A stretch of 64,000 nucleotides of DNA, taken from positions 7,604,324 to 7,668,323 of the forward strand of contig NC_088299.1 of NCBI RefSeq assembly GCF_032854445.1, in the 5' to 3' direction. The DNA comes from Liolophura sinensis (lineage: Eukaryota > Mollusca > Polyplacophora > Chitonida > Chitonidae). Under the pieces are notes generated by a model that worked only from the letters and a program-made list of their open reading frames with translations, was not told where the DNA came from and ran no database searches. The position numbers and the translations under genes were made by a program. Within the stretch, counting starts at the first letter, position 1. The number at the start of each line of letters is the position of its first letter. Shown here piece after piece: positions 1 through 11,110 of this stretch.

Positions 1-19
1 CTAGCTTTTAGCTGCCACA

Positions 20-275
20 ATAGCTGTATAGTATAATTTAGACGTAGGCCCACAGTACAGAGAGAAAAACCAGAGCAGCGACGAGTGCGATAGCTGGCAA
101 ATGGTTAAAAACAGCCTATTGTCAATTTACCTCAATTAGGGTTTTATTCTAACTATTCATGTAAATGCACAAATGGTAGTAAATTACACGTTCCCTAGCA
201 CCATGGCTTGAACAAAATTCGGTAGAAAAATGCAGTGATGTTAATTACAATCTATTCAAGTCACTCATCTAGAAT
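20..275 (+). repeat. Dispersed repeat D, copy 1
   Basis: Shares CAGAGCAGCGACGA, GTGCGATAGCTGGCAAATGG, CAATTTACCTCAATTAGGG, TTCATGTAAATGCA and GCACCATGGCTT with 29300-29545 and 61868-62091. Continues to TCATCTAGAA as in the 61868 copy. No tRNA head, no terminal inverted repeat recognised; class unknown. Confidence 0.7.
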
Positions 276-1189
276 TACTCAAAATACCGTGTTGTCATCA
301 CATAGTATAGTCAGCTGTAGCCAGGTGAGTAAGGCGCTGGACACAGGATTTGTGGGTTCAATTCAGGCTTTGGAGAGGGAATTTGAAGATTCTCGTGTGT
401 CCGTGTGCAGTCTAGTCTTTCACCAATATGGCGCACCAATAAAGAATGACACACAAAGAAAAGTTAGTTAGTGACTTGCAAATTGTCGACGGTTTTTATC
501 AAGGAAAACTGACCGGCATCGTAGGAGTGGAAAAGTTACGTGTGTTGTTAAAAGGCGATCAGTCAATCATCTCGAGGCCAGAAGAGAGAATTAAACGATC
601 TGCTTTTTATGTTCAAATAACAAATCTGGTGCAAACTTCAGATGCGTTATTCGAACAACGAATATCGCGAGTATTTTAACACTAAATTCAATATTCCGAT
701 CTCGTGTAACTAAAGAGATGTGTTTTATTACAATTTACTTGTCAGATGTATCAATAGTAATGTTGCGATAAGCATAAATAGTCCAGTATGCGTGACTGTG
801 TTAATATTAAGTAAAAATGTTTAATGTCTATATTACTTCGGATTTACTCTATTCATATTTAAAAATAATCGAGTGACATTAACCAATGATGGAAATGTGT
901 CCGCAAAGGGTGGGAAAAAGGTGGAAAGCAAAATGAAAGACAAAAAAGTTGATACTAAAGTGTTCGGGTATTGGCCGTCCACAAAACCAGGTCTGAGATT
1001 TTTTTTTTTGTTTTGTTTTACGTGAATTCGATGACAATTTCGTTAAGATATTAATGACTGGAAAATGAAAATTTCTCAGTTTTGAGCATTTCTTCCAGCT
1101 CAGCATCCAAACTGCTTTACTCATAAATCAGTTTGATTTACAGTAGAGTATTACAGAAAAGACTAAAAGAGAGAATCTATTTATTTCAA
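276..1189. other. Gene-free stretch
   Basis: AT-rich. Contains a 77-codon open reading at 446-679 with fairly protein-like composition but no family resemblance or gene signals. Confidence 0.5.
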
Positions 1190-1490
1190 TAAGTGAGTGA
1201 GTGAGTGATTTAGTGCTTTAGGTTTAACTTCGTACTTAACAATTTTTCTGTCATATGACGACGAATTAATCCTTAGAGTGCATGTAATATGCCTCCTTGT
1301 TGCAGGACGGATTTCCACCGCTCTTTTTATAGTGCTGCTTCCCTGAGATGACTAGCGAAGGCAAGTAAGGCGCCCGCCCTAGCCATTATACTGATATGGG
1401 TCAACCAGTCGTTGCAGTATCTCCTTCAAGTTGAGCACCAAGCGAGGAAGTTACAATTTCCTCTTTTAAGGTCTTAGGAGTGACTCGACA
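1190..1490 (-). mobile_element. SINE-B
   Basis: Minus copy: GTGAGTGAGTGAGTG tail, TAACTTCGTACTTAACAATT, GATTTCCACCGCTC, GGCAAGTAAGGCGCC, CCAGTCGTTGCA, GTTGAGCACCAAGCGAGGAA. Head remnant ends near 1490. Confidence 0.8.
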
Positions 1491-1702
1491 CGTTTTGAAT
1501 TCAGACTAGGTTTTCGCACGCTGTTTGAAAACTCTTCCAGAAAGAAAGAAAGTGTCTTTTTGCCTTAAAAAAAAGTGACTTACGCGCCTGGACTGACTTG
1601 ATATATATAGAATCGTTCGCAAAAAGACAAGTAGCATAACATAATCTGTTCTATCACAATCTCATATTTCTCAAGTGACCTGCCTTCTATTATACTTCGG
1701 TA

Positions 1703-1862
1703 TTAACAGCAAACAAGATCTTCCCACTAGATAGCCCTGCTACGTGAACACAGAGATCAAAACCTTGTGCTACATTCGTCTGTTAACAGCAAACAAGATC
1801 TTACCACTAGATAGCCCTGCTACGTGAACACAGAGATCAAAACCTTGTGCTACATTCATCTT
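1703..1862. repeat. 80-bp tandem duplication
   Basis: Two adjacent 80-bp units beginning TTAACAGCAAACAAGATCTT with very few differences, so a recent local duplication. Confidence 0.9.
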
Positions 1863-2668
1863 TAACACTTGTGCTGGAGCAAGAGCGCAAAGGAAACTTG
1901 AAGACCAGTTGAAGTATTGGTAAGGTCTAGGCAGTATTGTTTCCCTGTAAGAACAATATATTTAACACGGGACAAGGCAATTAGCTCCATCCAAATGGAA
2001 GCTAATTAATTAAATGTCAAAAGTCTTGCATTCGCCATCGGCTACTTTCCTTAATCCACAGATTTTCTGATGTCCAGATGTTGCCATTTCAGTCTCAGCT
2101 GTCGGCTTCCCGATTATGACTGGTTTTTATCAAAGCCGTAATCATCTTAGATGCCAGATGAAGACTTTTGCAGCAGTACTCTTCAACTTTGTGTTATCCT
2201 TTTAGCAAATAGATCAAAGGGAGTAAGGTATAAGCGAGACATCTTTGTTTAACTTAGATCATTGTTTCCAAGGAGAAAATTGTATAAAAGAAGATTCAGG
2301 GTTGTACAGGTGTTGCTCTGTTTTGGTTGAAAAACTGAATTGGGATATGAACACTGCCTGGTCGAATCGAAATATAAGCATAGAATATTGCACCAGATGG
2401 CTAAGTACAAATTGGACTTTTTACACTGTTTCGTTATACAAACACCTCCATTGTTTCCCAGTGAAAGTTTTCAGCATATTTTGTCAGTTCCCCATATCTG
2501 TGTGGAATTCCACGCCTTCTGTCTCTCCAGTACTTTAAAGCTGAAGGAGTGTTCTACCTATATGCCGTCTTTCTTTCATGTGGTTGGCAAAAGCCGTCAA
2601 GTTTGTATGGATTTTTTGTGTCTCTTCTATGATTCTCTTTTTCCAAGTTTTCTGCGACTGCTTTTTGC

Positions 2669-2682
2669 CCCCCCCCCCCCTC
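2669..2682. repeat. C-tract
   Basis: A run of Cs in pyrimidine-rich sequence; no gene nearby. Confidence 0.8.
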
Positions 2683-3079
2683 CTCCATGTTCCCCACAAT
2701 GAGACAACCGTGTGCTTTAATTGGCAAGTTGTTTGTTCCGTTGTATGCACAAGAGAATATTGTCCTTCAGAAAGCATGTATAGTTCAAAAGTCATTAATT
2801 CTACCGACAATTCTGTATTTGAACGTTAATGTGTCCCCAGAAAAAGTAATCCATAAAAAAAGAAAAGCAAAGAATTAATGTCAGAGCTATTTTCATTGAC
2901 GTTGCAGAGAATATAATTTTTCCTAGCGTACATGATTCATGACGTTTCGAACACTTGACAATGGATAATTGGATTAATAAGTGTATTGCTGGCCGGGGAT
3001 ATTTGTATCGATGTTTCTTCTTTATATCGTTTTTCTTAACTTGCTACTCCAACTACTTATTTTTCTTTTTTGCTAAGAG

Positions 3080-3180
3080 CAGCTTTCCCCTGGGCTCCGC
3101 CCGGTTAATACCCCCTAGCATAATTCTGGCCCCCGTCGTGTAAGTAAATATTCTTGAGTGCGGCGTAAACACAAATAAGA
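3080..3180 (+). mobile_element. SINE-A 3' fragment
   Basis: CTGGGCTCCGCCCGG then a diverged body and AATATTCTTGAGTGCGGCG. Confidence 0.7.
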
Positions 3181-4079
3181 ACATACGACTTCTGCTGGAC
3201 ATTTCATTGCCAAAATATACTTCGTAAGACGGACTCCCTGATGAAGGAGCCTCTTCTAGATCTCAGCCAAGCTTAAAGCATGGTAGGGATACTGGTCCAT
3301 TTTTGTATTCTTTTTTGAGATCAAACTACCGACAGAATATTGCTAATTAATTTTTATGTTGATTAATATTGGAAAAATAAACCCATCCAAGAAAATTCAT
3401 TCAGAAAATCGATCTAATCTTGTTCCTTTAGTTTTATAAATTCTATGTACTGCTCCATGTCACGTCAGACTGCCCCACGTCACGTCAGAAAAGAATAAGG
3501 AACCAGGACCCCATTAGCACTTCCGTTTCCTGGAATATACACGAATGTAATTCTATGTATTTTAGGGTGTAAAATCTTTTTTCGTTTCCAGCCTGCCATT
3601 ATTTGTGTACAGGTGCATGCTTCGTATCAAAGTGCTGGAGTTTGTTTAGACCTTGGGCAGGTATGAGTTTTAATTGATGAAGTTTAAAATTCTGGGAGAA
3701 GACACAATGAGACAGGTGGTGATGAGGCTGCGAGTGATGTCCCTGGGCGTTGCTAGGCACCCATCCCAGCTGGCGACATAGAAAAGTCCAGATATTGACG
3801 GTCAACCTATGTCAAGATTTTTATGGCTTCTTTCTCACAGGCTGGGCCAGGTATGCACCAAAGCTTATTGGATTGACACTGAGCTACAGCACTAGATGTT
3901 AACATGGTGGGTTGTGGAAAATGAATGGGGGTCTGACGCCATATAACAGTGCATGTCGTGATGCGACTTCTGAGTCAGCATTTGTCGCTGATCGCAAACC
4001 CGCGTGGATCGCCTTCAGCGGGTCTCACACGAAGCGATTCTGTACGATCGTTGATTTGGATCGCGTCGTAACTCTCTTG

Positions 4080-4342
4080 GGGGGCTTCCGTGGCTCAGTT
4101 GATTAGCTCGCTTGTGCAGCGTAATGACCCAGGAGCCTCTCACCAATGCGGTATCTGTGAGTTCAAGTCCAGCACATGCTGGCTTCCTCTCCGGTCATAC
4201 GTGGGAAGGCGTCCAGCAACCTGCAGATGGTCGTGGGTTTCCCCAGGGCTTTGCCCGGTTTCCAACCACCATAATGCTGGCTGCCGTCGTATAAGTGAAA
4301 TATTCTTGAGAACGGCGTAAAACACCAATCAAATAAATAAAT
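4080..4342 (+). mobile_element. SINE-A, full length, with target-site duplication
   Basis: tRNA-derived head with A box (GTGGCTCAGTTGATTAGC) and B box (TGAGTTCAAGTCC). Family body (CTGGCTTCCTCTCCGG, CATAATGCTGGC) and 3' end TATAAGTGAAATATTCTTGAG, then an AAATA tail. Flanked by a perfect 11-bp duplication TAACTCTCTTG (4069-4079 and 4343-4353). Confidence 0.92.
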
Positions 4343-4380
4343 TAACTCTCTTGTTTACTTATTTATATATTTGATTTTTT

Positions 4381-4552
4381 GTTTTACGCCGTAGTCAAGA
4401 AACCGCAGGTTGCTGGCAGACCTTTCCACTTACGGCCGGAGAAGAAGTCAGCATGAGGTAGACTAGAACTCACAGCGACCGCATTGATGAGAGGCTTCTG
4501 GGTCATCATGCTGCGCCAACGCGCTAACCAACTGGGCCATGGAGGCCCCCTG
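4381..4552 (-). mobile_element. SINE-A, internally deleted, inverted to its neighbour
   Basis: Minus-strand copy with head ending GGCCCCC and 3' end GTTTTACGCCGTAGTCAAGA, but the body between the 3' end and the CCGCAGGTTGCTGGC stretch is missing. Inverted relative to the copy 39 bp away. Confidence 0.85.
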
Positions 4553-4834
4553 CCAAGTTTAAAGCTGGCCCAAGTCTCTGATGGACATACGACTTTGTAT
4601 TGAACGGACATAGGCTTACGCGTAACGAGTGTAATAAATCTCAACACCCGTGAATTTTTTAAAATAAATTGAAACATGAAAAACAGTAAAAAAAACATTA
4701 ACAAAAACTCCTAGCCACTGACAAAACGCATGCTGTAGACAGGTCAATGAGTTGTAACTCCAGCGTCAGATTCAACACCAATCCACGAATACAGTGTCCA
4801 CTGACATGCCAAAGGAACGTGGTTTACGCCGGCA

Positions 4835-4900
4835 CTACGGTTTCCTTCCCCCACATAAATAACCACCATCGTATAAGTGAAAAATTCTTTAGCACAACGT
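4835..4900 (+). mobile_element. SINE-A 3' fragment, diverged
   Basis: Short piece with CATCGTATAAGTGAAAAATTC; both ends lost. Confidence 0.5.
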
Positions 4901-5748
4901 TTCACAACAGTCAGTCGTGAATAGGTCTATTGATGTACTTCTAGTAACCTGCAACCGTCACCAGTAGTGTGCAGTCCATAACTAATGCTTCCGGGTCGGA
5001 ATGTTATCCTCTGCTGTTTTCAGACACATTTTCTTTTGCTCCCTTGAGCTGCCCTTTCTCTGCTTTTAAATGGTATCATTTTGCAGCAGAGGCTCCAAGG
5101 TTTCAGTTTAATTTGTGTCTTTTTCAGGAAATTGAGGGGAATACACACTAAGCAAAAGTTGTGAAAAGACATGTTTAACCTGATTCTGGCTGGGTGAGTT
5201 TGACCCCAACCAGTTGTTAGTGAATTTTGTGAAACATTTAATCGGTCAACCCCTCTCGGCAATTTGACTGGAGTTGTGTAAGTAGACGAGGATTGACAGG
5301 CCTTGAGCTTTCGGGGCTCAGACATTTAGGGACGGTCCTGTGAGCCCAAACGTTAACATGTGAGAAATTGAAGAGTAATTGTGGACCGTGGCCAGTGTCC
5401 TTGACCACAATGATAGCGTTTAAACTTACGTAAAACTCCAAAAAATCAAACAAATATTTTTTATTTGACATTAATGTTTATTCATTTTTTACATTTAATA
5501 CATACATATACAGGTCACCTATCATAAGTTTTTCATCAAACATCAAATATGTGGCATCCAACTTTAACGGCAGGAACCCTTTAATAATCTAAAATATTTC
5601 TTGTGCTGAAACCAAATCTCTCCTTTAACTGAGTGAAATGGAAGAAATTCCCAACGTTGTCCAATAGCAATGTGCTTAACACCATTACTTTACCAATTAC
5701 AATGATCCCCCGGGTACTGCTTAGTTGCCTCACAGCATTATTACCGTA
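4901..5748. other. Gene-free stretch
   Basis: No recognisable element. Confidence 0.5.
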
Positions 5749-5984
5749 ATTTATTTATTTGATTAGTGTTTCACGCCGTACTCAAGAATATTTCACTTAT
5801 ACAAGGGCGGCCAGCATTATGGTGCCCGGGGGAAACCCACGACCATCTGCAGGTTGATGGCAGACGTTCCCGCGTACGGCCGGAGAGGTAACCAACATGA
5901 GCTGGACTTGAACTCACAGCGACCGCATTGGTGAGAGACTTCTGGGTCACTACGCTGCGCTAGCGCGCTAACCAACTGATCTCA
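5749..5984 (-). mobile_element. SINE-A
   Basis: Near full-length minus copy from the TTTATTTATT tail to CTAACCAACTGA. It lacks the last bases of the head, where it abuts a plus-strand SINE-A 3' end. Confidence 0.88.
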
Positions 5985-5985
5985 T

Positions 5986-6073
5986 GACATTATGCCGGCC
6001 GCCATCGAATAAATGAAATATTCTTAAGCACGGCGTAAAACACAAATCAAATAAATAAATAAATAAATAAATA
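5986..6073 (+). mobile_element. SINE-A 3' end abutting an inverted copy
   Basis: ATTATGCCGGCCGCCATCG through GCACGGCGTAAAACAC and an (AAAT)n tail. The preceding minus copy was probably inserted into this one or fused to it. Confidence 0.8.
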
Positions 6074-6616
6074 GCCAATTACAATGAACAAAGAGCTTAT
6101 TGTTTATATGAAACAAATTGTCATGCGAAGTAGTGTCTTTCTGAAAATCTTCTGTTTTAGTAGTAAACATGTTTTGTTGGTGGAGACAAGAAGATTTAAA
6201 CACATTATAGGTATAGTGTTTTTCTCTGCAGTAGTGGGTCCAGTTTATAAATATTCCTCGAAGCTTGATACGCCCACACCACAAATTCTTATCTTGTTCA
6301 TAATTGTTTTCGGCGTATCTTCCATACATATATATGCAAAAATATTTGTTATTACATTCATCGATCTCTAATTTGGAGGGGGGGAGAAGGAGATATGTAA
6401 TCTACAAGAAATGTCATTTATCTGTGACAGCTGTACTAGGGTACAGTAATTTTACCCAGTGACAGAAAGTACACCTTTGACCCAGCTTTTCTCCGTGTTG
6501 GATTGTTTATGCTTTTTGGCTAACCTTTCTCCTTATCTTTTTTGCCACATTGACATTAAATTCAATTCCCGAAGTTCTAATTTGGTCATATATTTTGTTT
6601 TATAAGTTTTATATAT

Positions 6617-6622
6617 TTTATT
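6617..6622 (-). terminator. Possible polyadenylation signal of receptor 1
   Basis: TTTATT on the plus strand reads AATAAA on the gene strand, about 320 nt after the stop. A CAN-rich stretch (6832-6893) lies between. Confidence 0.35.
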
Positions 6623-6942
6623 ACGACGCCACGTTTCAGTCCAGGTGAGAAGTTGAGACCAGCATCCTCAGACTTATCTTCTTTACAACTATTTAACCAT
6701 TTCGAAAAAGATTTACAAAAATGTACGCCAATGTTCACAAATAATCTTCTGTTTGGTTTCGCCACAAGGCATTTTATCATGTTTTACGAAATCTGATAAT
6801 AAAATGAAGCATTCGCACTTCAAAGATGCTCCCCACCACCAAGAGCAAGAAGAACAACACCCACCGAAACAGCAGCAACAACAAAACAACAACGTCTCTC
6901 CAGCTGTTCATTGCAGCTAAGCAGAACAAAGTAATGCTTCTT

Positions 6943-8238
6943 TCATTCCTCACCCGGTTCCGTTTCCTTGGTGATCGAGGGTGCTTTGAGGGCTGGTTTG
7001 AATTTTCTCTTTGGGCAAAGTAATTCTCTGAGTTCTTTTCGCATGGTCTGGCTACAGGCAGCATAGAGGACGCAGTTAACCAGTGGATTAGTGTTGATAA
7101 GAGCCTCGCCTATGATAAACAGGTAAAACACAGCCGGATCCTGAGAGGTAAAATACCCCTCTACGCCATAGAGGGCCACATAGAGGGATGCACCCCCAGC
7201 AGCTGCATTGCACGCAAGAAATGCCATTACGATCAAAACCAGCATGCTTGTGATTTGGTTTTCGTGTGATTTGCCAGCACCCTCGCGAGAATCCGATTTG
7301 GTTTGTTTCAGAATAAGCCTGTTCCATTTTGCGCGCCAGATGAACCAGATGATAGCGGAATTCAACGAAACCAGCAAAGGAAAAGGGATAGCTTTTGTTG
7401 CAATAAAGTATATCCAAAAGAATGCCTGTTGAAACTGCTCATTTAACCCGAGGCCGGCCAGTTTGTGCGTGTAATAAGTTTCGTTCGTAACCTGGTCTGT
7501 TAAGGGCAGTACCGATCGTCGAAAGAATCGATAAGTGTTAAGAACAAAGCTAAACACGAACGATGCAATTACGATTTTTTGGGCACGAGCTTTGGTACAA
7601 TATTTCTGGGCTTTCATTGGCATAGCGATGGCGATGAAGCGTTCCACTGTAAATGCAATGGTGACACAAACACCTGCAGTGTGAAATAAATACACCAACG
7701 GAAAAAAGTATGACCCATAAAAAGCATTAAACGTTTCAAACGATCTGGTAGAGGCGATCGAACTGTAGGCTCTAAATATAGTGGGGACAAAGGAGATAAC
7801 AAACAGCAAGTCTGATACGGCCAAGCCCATGAGATACGTTGTTGAGCCTGAATGAAGAACATTTTTTCGTAACAGAGATACGGTGAGGGAGTTGCCAATC
7901 AAGGCCAATGTAGTTACCACCGGAAAGTAAATGCCGCTCACAACAAACTTTACACGACCAAGAGTAACACGCCAAGGCTGTGCTTTTCTTGATGTGTTTT
8001 TATCGTCCGGGAAGCCTTCCGCCGCTTCACTGCTGGAATTGCAGGCACCCATCGTGAAATTGCTCTCAAGTGTGCCAGTTTGCTCGGGAAAAGTGGAATT
8101 CCACAGCCCATCTTCACTGAGAAGGTCATCGGACATAAGGAATTCCCCCATGGTATCTACAGTGCGGAGTGGATCACAAGTTGAATCCGCCAAGTCCATT
8201 ATGATGCCAAAGCATACGCAGATTATTAAAAAATTCAT
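6943..8238 (-). CDS. Receptor 1: class A GPCR, FMRFamide-receptor-like
   Basis: A 431-residue seven-helix receptor in one uninterrupted coding exon, expected at the plasma membrane and coupling to G proteins. Residues 1-20 look like a signal peptide. The extracellular N-terminus (about 21-95) has N-glycosylation sequons (N47, N60, N67, N81) and two cysteines. TM1 is about 98-124 (GN), TM2 134-158 (SD), TM3 174-203 ending ERF at 199-201, TM4 216-240 ending RFFRR, TM5 272-302, TM6 328-357 (CNAAAG instead of CWxP) and TM7 367-393 (NPLVNCVLY). A Cys follows helix 8 at 408. There is no Cys at 3.25 or in ECL2. The ATG is a true ATG; a 3' splice site (TTGTTTCAG) ends at 8274, leaving 35 nt of leader in this exon. 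A possible polyadenylation signal is at 6617-6622. Closest paralogue is receptor 2. The GPCR call is firm; the ligand is unknown, and FMRFamide-like is family inference. Confidence 0.93.
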   Translation of the reverse strand: MNFLIICVCFGIIMDLADSTCDPLRTVDTMGEFLMSDDLLSEDGLWNSTFPEQTGTLESNFTMGACNSSSEAAEGFPDDKNTSRKAQPWRVTLGRVKFVVSGIYFPVVTTLALIGNSLTVSLLRKNVLHSGSTTYLMGLAVSDLLFVISFVPTIFRAYSSIASTRSFETFNAFYGSYFFPLVYLFHTAGVCVTIAFTVERFIAIAMPMKAQKYCTKARAQKIVIASFVFSFVLNTYRFFRRSVLPLTDQVTNETYYTHKLAGLGLNEQFQQAFFWIYFIATKAIPFPLLVSLNSAIIWFIWRAKWNRLILKQTKSDSREGAGKSHENQITSMLVLIVMAFLACNAAAGGASLYVALYGVEGYFTSQDPAVFYLFIIGEALINTNPLVNCVLYAACSQTMRKELRELLCPKRKFKPALKAPSITKETEPGEE

Positions 8239-8275
8239 GTCGCAATACTTACAGAAAGTGTATTGAGGTAACTCT
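8239..8275 (-). other. 3' splice site and 5' leader of the receptor 1 coding exon
   Basis: On the minus strand a pyrimidine-rich tract ends in CAG at 8274, followed by 35 nt of leader and the ATG at 8238. The same arrangement occurs before all four receptors. A GTAAGT-like string lies inside the leader and could be mistaken for a donor, but using it would place the ATG in an intron. Confidence 0.6.
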
Positions 8276-8389
8276 GAAACAATAGCAAAACAGACTAATT
8301 CATTAAAGGGCCATTGACATCAAAATAATTCAGATGACATAGGTAATGTGATTTATTCATGTCTTTTTTGTTTTGATAGGTCTAATATA

Positions 8390-8427
8390 TAACGCTATTG
8401 TCAAGAATATTTCGCTTGTATGACGAG
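8390..8427 (-). mobile_element. SINE-A 3' fragment fused to SINE-C
   Basis: TCAAGAATATTTCGCTTGT is the reverse complement of the SINE-A 3' end; it runs directly into SINE-C at 8430. Confidence 0.6.
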
Positions 8428-8429
8428 GG

Positions 8430-8620
8430 TCAAGAGACCTGGGATCAAACCCAGGACAGGTCAAAGACTGGTACTTCTTGTTGCTTGGCTTGGGACCCCG
8501 AGACCATTGAGAGGATAGAGCAACGAAACTGGATTGGTTGGTCCGGTGTCAGTGTAATGAGACTGGGTGATGGTGTCATGTCTAGTGTCTCTAGCATATA
8601 CATTGGTACATCTTATACGA
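8430..8620 (+). mobile_element. SINE-C, 5' part missing
   Basis: CTGGGATCAAACCCAGG, GAGAGGATAGAGCAACG, GGATTGGTTGGTCCGGTGTC, GTAATGAGACTGGGTG; matches 13786-14066. Confidence 0.7.
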
Positions 8621-8735
8621 AAGTTAGTTTCATGGTGTTACCAAGGGAAACCAAAGTCCCGGATATACAACAGACTTTCAGCCACACAACGGAAGGCAAA
8701 TGCTTTCCACTGACCTATCACGCCATACGAACGTC

Positions 8736-9026
8736 TTATTTTTTTCTTTATTTGATTGGTGTTTTACGCCGTACTCAAGAATATTTCACTTATACGACCG
8801 CGGCCAGCATTATGGTGGGTGGAAACCGGGCAAAGCCCGGGGGAAACACACGACTATCCGCAGGTTGCTGCAGACTTTCCCACGTACGACCGGAGAGGAA
8901 GCCAGCATGAGCTGGACTTGAACTCACAGCGACCGTATTGGTGAGAGACTCCTGGGTCATAACGCTGCACTAGCACGCTAACCAACTGAGCCACGGAGCC
9001 TCCCCCCCCCCCCCCGTCCCCCCCCC
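8736..9026 (-). mobile_element. SINE-A, full length with 5' homopolymer, target-site duplication
   Basis: Complete minus copy. A 13-bp duplication CCATACGAACGTC (8723-8735 and 9027-9039) brackets both the SINE and a C-tract (9003-9026). On the SINE strand the tract is poly-G at the 5' end, so it belongs to the insertion. Confidence 0.93.
9003..9026. repeat. C-tract at the SINE-A head
   Basis: Cs interrupted by one GT; inside the target-site duplication of the SINE at 8736-9026. Confidence 0.9.
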
Positions 9027-11024
9027 CCATACGAACGTCATCAACCTCTTACTGTCACCAAGTCCCGCAGAACAGTATAGTGGTAGATTACAGGTAACAA
9101 GTTTCTTATTAGTAGGCTGGCCAGCTAACACAGTGATTTGGATCATTCTGTCTTCGTAGTCGTTAGAAAGAATTGAATAACTTTTAACGTTCCATTAAGC
9201 AATAAAATATCACCATTAACTATTTATTCCAGAAATCAAAAGGCGGGTGTTAGATAAAATCATCAAATAAGTCAAATTTAACAATTCTGATAAAATGATT
9301 GAAAGCCATGTCTTTATTAATCAAATTTCTGACCAGATTATTGATCATTCTCATCACAGTTATTTGATCCAGAAGGTGTCAGTTTGTAATGCAAATGAGA
9401 GGCTCTTTGGATCTGAATTTTAAACTCTTCAAACTCTACAAGTTTGTCTTTTTATTTGATTTATTTAAGGAAGTCATTAAGGAGTATTACATCAAAATTA
9501 TAGAATCTAAGCTGACATTATAATGTTAAACCGTCACAGCTGATGTCCATACATGCCTGAGGGCTAAGCCTGGTTTTCCAGTATTCTCAGCCCGAACAAA
9601 AAAGACTTGTTTGTAAACATTGGCTACACAACATTCGGATATGTGTAAGAGTGTCCATGAATTGGCGGCATGACGTAATCATTTATTATGTGATGGGGGT
9701 GAGCATTCGTGTTTTACTCAGTATTATCTGACAAATTTTGGTGTATGGCGTCAAACACCAATCAAGCTGAAACAACCAAGGCTGTTTATTTGGCAAGTTT
9801 GTATTCCGGGGCAAATTATATTTTGAAATATGTTAAAATGGATTCATTCACTCCTTGAATGTAGTCCCAAACTTTCTTCCCATTGTGGAGAATTATTGTT
9901 TTCTTATTTTATATATAATATGGCGTTCACACTAACTTTACGTTGGTCTTTGGGTGTCGCTGAACGACATATACTCTTTTCTAAATATCCGGTATTTTAT
10001 TTTGGATATAATTGTTGTTGTCTATCTTATGTGTTCAAAATTAAAAAAAAATGTTTATTAAACCAATAGATACTGGGCAAGGTGTCTGTGATACTGAAAG
10101 TCTGCACAATCTGATTGGTTAATGGGGCTGAACTTCTGCCACGTGTACTTTAGTAGCAACGTTAGTGGGTTTTAACAACTAGTGATATAAAAGTAACAGT
10201 AATAGAAGGTTTGACAGTGATGAAAAACTATTTAAAAAATCGGCTAAACGTCTGTTTATCGGGCAATAAGCGCCGAGGCTCTATGTACAATACGACAAAA
10301 ATGTAGCCAAACAAAACTAGAGGTTTTATGTATGTAAACGATATGGGTGATATTTAATAAAAGAATGTGATAATATAATTAAGACGTAATTAAGATGTAT
10401 GATAGCTGACAAATGTTCACACGTACCACGATAGGGTTTTTTTCAATATGCTGTGTTGACATCATATTTAACATACTATAACATTAAAACATGGCAAACG
10501 GACCAGACCACGGGGATTAGTTAACCACCTATAAGGTTTGCATATCTTTTCACTGTCTAGTGGCCTGAGGCACTCACCTTTCTATCATTGGGACACACGA
10601 CGTTCGGGTTCTCTGGAATCTCAGTGCTTATGGTGTCATGACAATAAACAATCGTCGACGCCCGTGTGCTCTTGGCTGTTCGCACAGTCAAGCCTTTGTT
10701 AAATTAAGACCATTTGTTTTTCTACCGGTTTGGATATCTTAACGTCATAAAAAATCTTTAAAAATCCTTAGTCTGGCGTTAAACAACAAGCAAATAAATA
10801 AATATGTCTCATGTTCCCTGCATTACAAAACCACCATGCCGCCAAGTACTTGTATTAAATTTTTTATCGCTGCTATTACCCTTAGATCATAGGAGTACAA
10901 CAGATCAAAAGCCTACTGAACTAGCCTGTCGTTTAAAGTTAAGTTATTATTGGCAAAAGACATAAACAAAAAGAAGCGAAAGAAAATGAAGATGTCAGAT
11001 TTTAACGGGAAAAAACCTACTAAC

Positions 11025-11075
11025 CTTGTACCAGAGGATCCAGTATATGTTGTCGTCGCGCTTTTCAAGCGAAAT
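11025..11075 (-). other. Predicted non-coding first exon of receptor 1
   Basis: The exon would end with ACAAG at 11025 followed by GTTAGT, a good splice donor. Start is estimated about 30 nt downstream of the TATA-like box at 11103-11110. The matching stretch upstream of receptor 2 (29896-29957) keeps the same donor and the same TATA, in the same order, although the exon itself has diverged. The exact start is a guess. Confidence 0.5.
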
Positions 11076-11102
11076 GTCATCAGATTCCCGGGCAGATGTC
11101 TA

Positions 11103-11110
11103 CATATATA
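11103..11110 (-). promoter_or_regulatory. TATA-like box of receptor 1
   Basis: Reads CAGTATATATG on the minus strand. The identical CAGTATATATGT is found at the equivalent place upstream of receptor 2 (29986-29993), about 80-90 nt before the shared donor in both cases. Confidence 0.5.

Larger units (their letters stand above)
1491..4068. other. Gene-free stretch
   Basis: Apart from the 80-bp duplication, a C-tract and a SINE-A scrap, I see nothing; the short open readings overlap on both strands and look random. Confidence 0.5.
8274..11024 (-). other. Predicted 5'UTR intron of receptor 1
   Basis: Predicted from the donor at 11024 (AAG|GTTAGT) to the acceptor at 8274, about 2.75 kb. It contains a SINE-A/SINE-C composite (8390-8620) and a full-length SINE-A with its C-tract (8736-9026). 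SINE-A tail scraps lie at 9735-9770 and 10766-10806. I see no coding sequence in it; 9040-9734 and 9771-10765 hold nothing recognisable. Confidence 0.5.

Noticed and set aside
320-375. Possible tRNA-like head (GGTTCAATTC box)
   Set aside because: B-box-like string only; no A box at proper spacing and no SINE body follows.
446-679. 77-codon ORF as a small gene
   Set aside because: No family resemblance, splice or polyadenylation context, or repeat support.
2340-2702. 120-codon plus-strand ORF
   Set aside because: Low-complexity Pro/Phe-rich end over a C-tract, overlapped by other frames; looks random.
4081-4160. tRNA-like A and B boxes
   Set aside because: They belong to SINE-A heads; the sequence between and after the boxes does not fold as a functional tRNA and continues into the SINE body. 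The same holds for 63376, 33637 and 13788.
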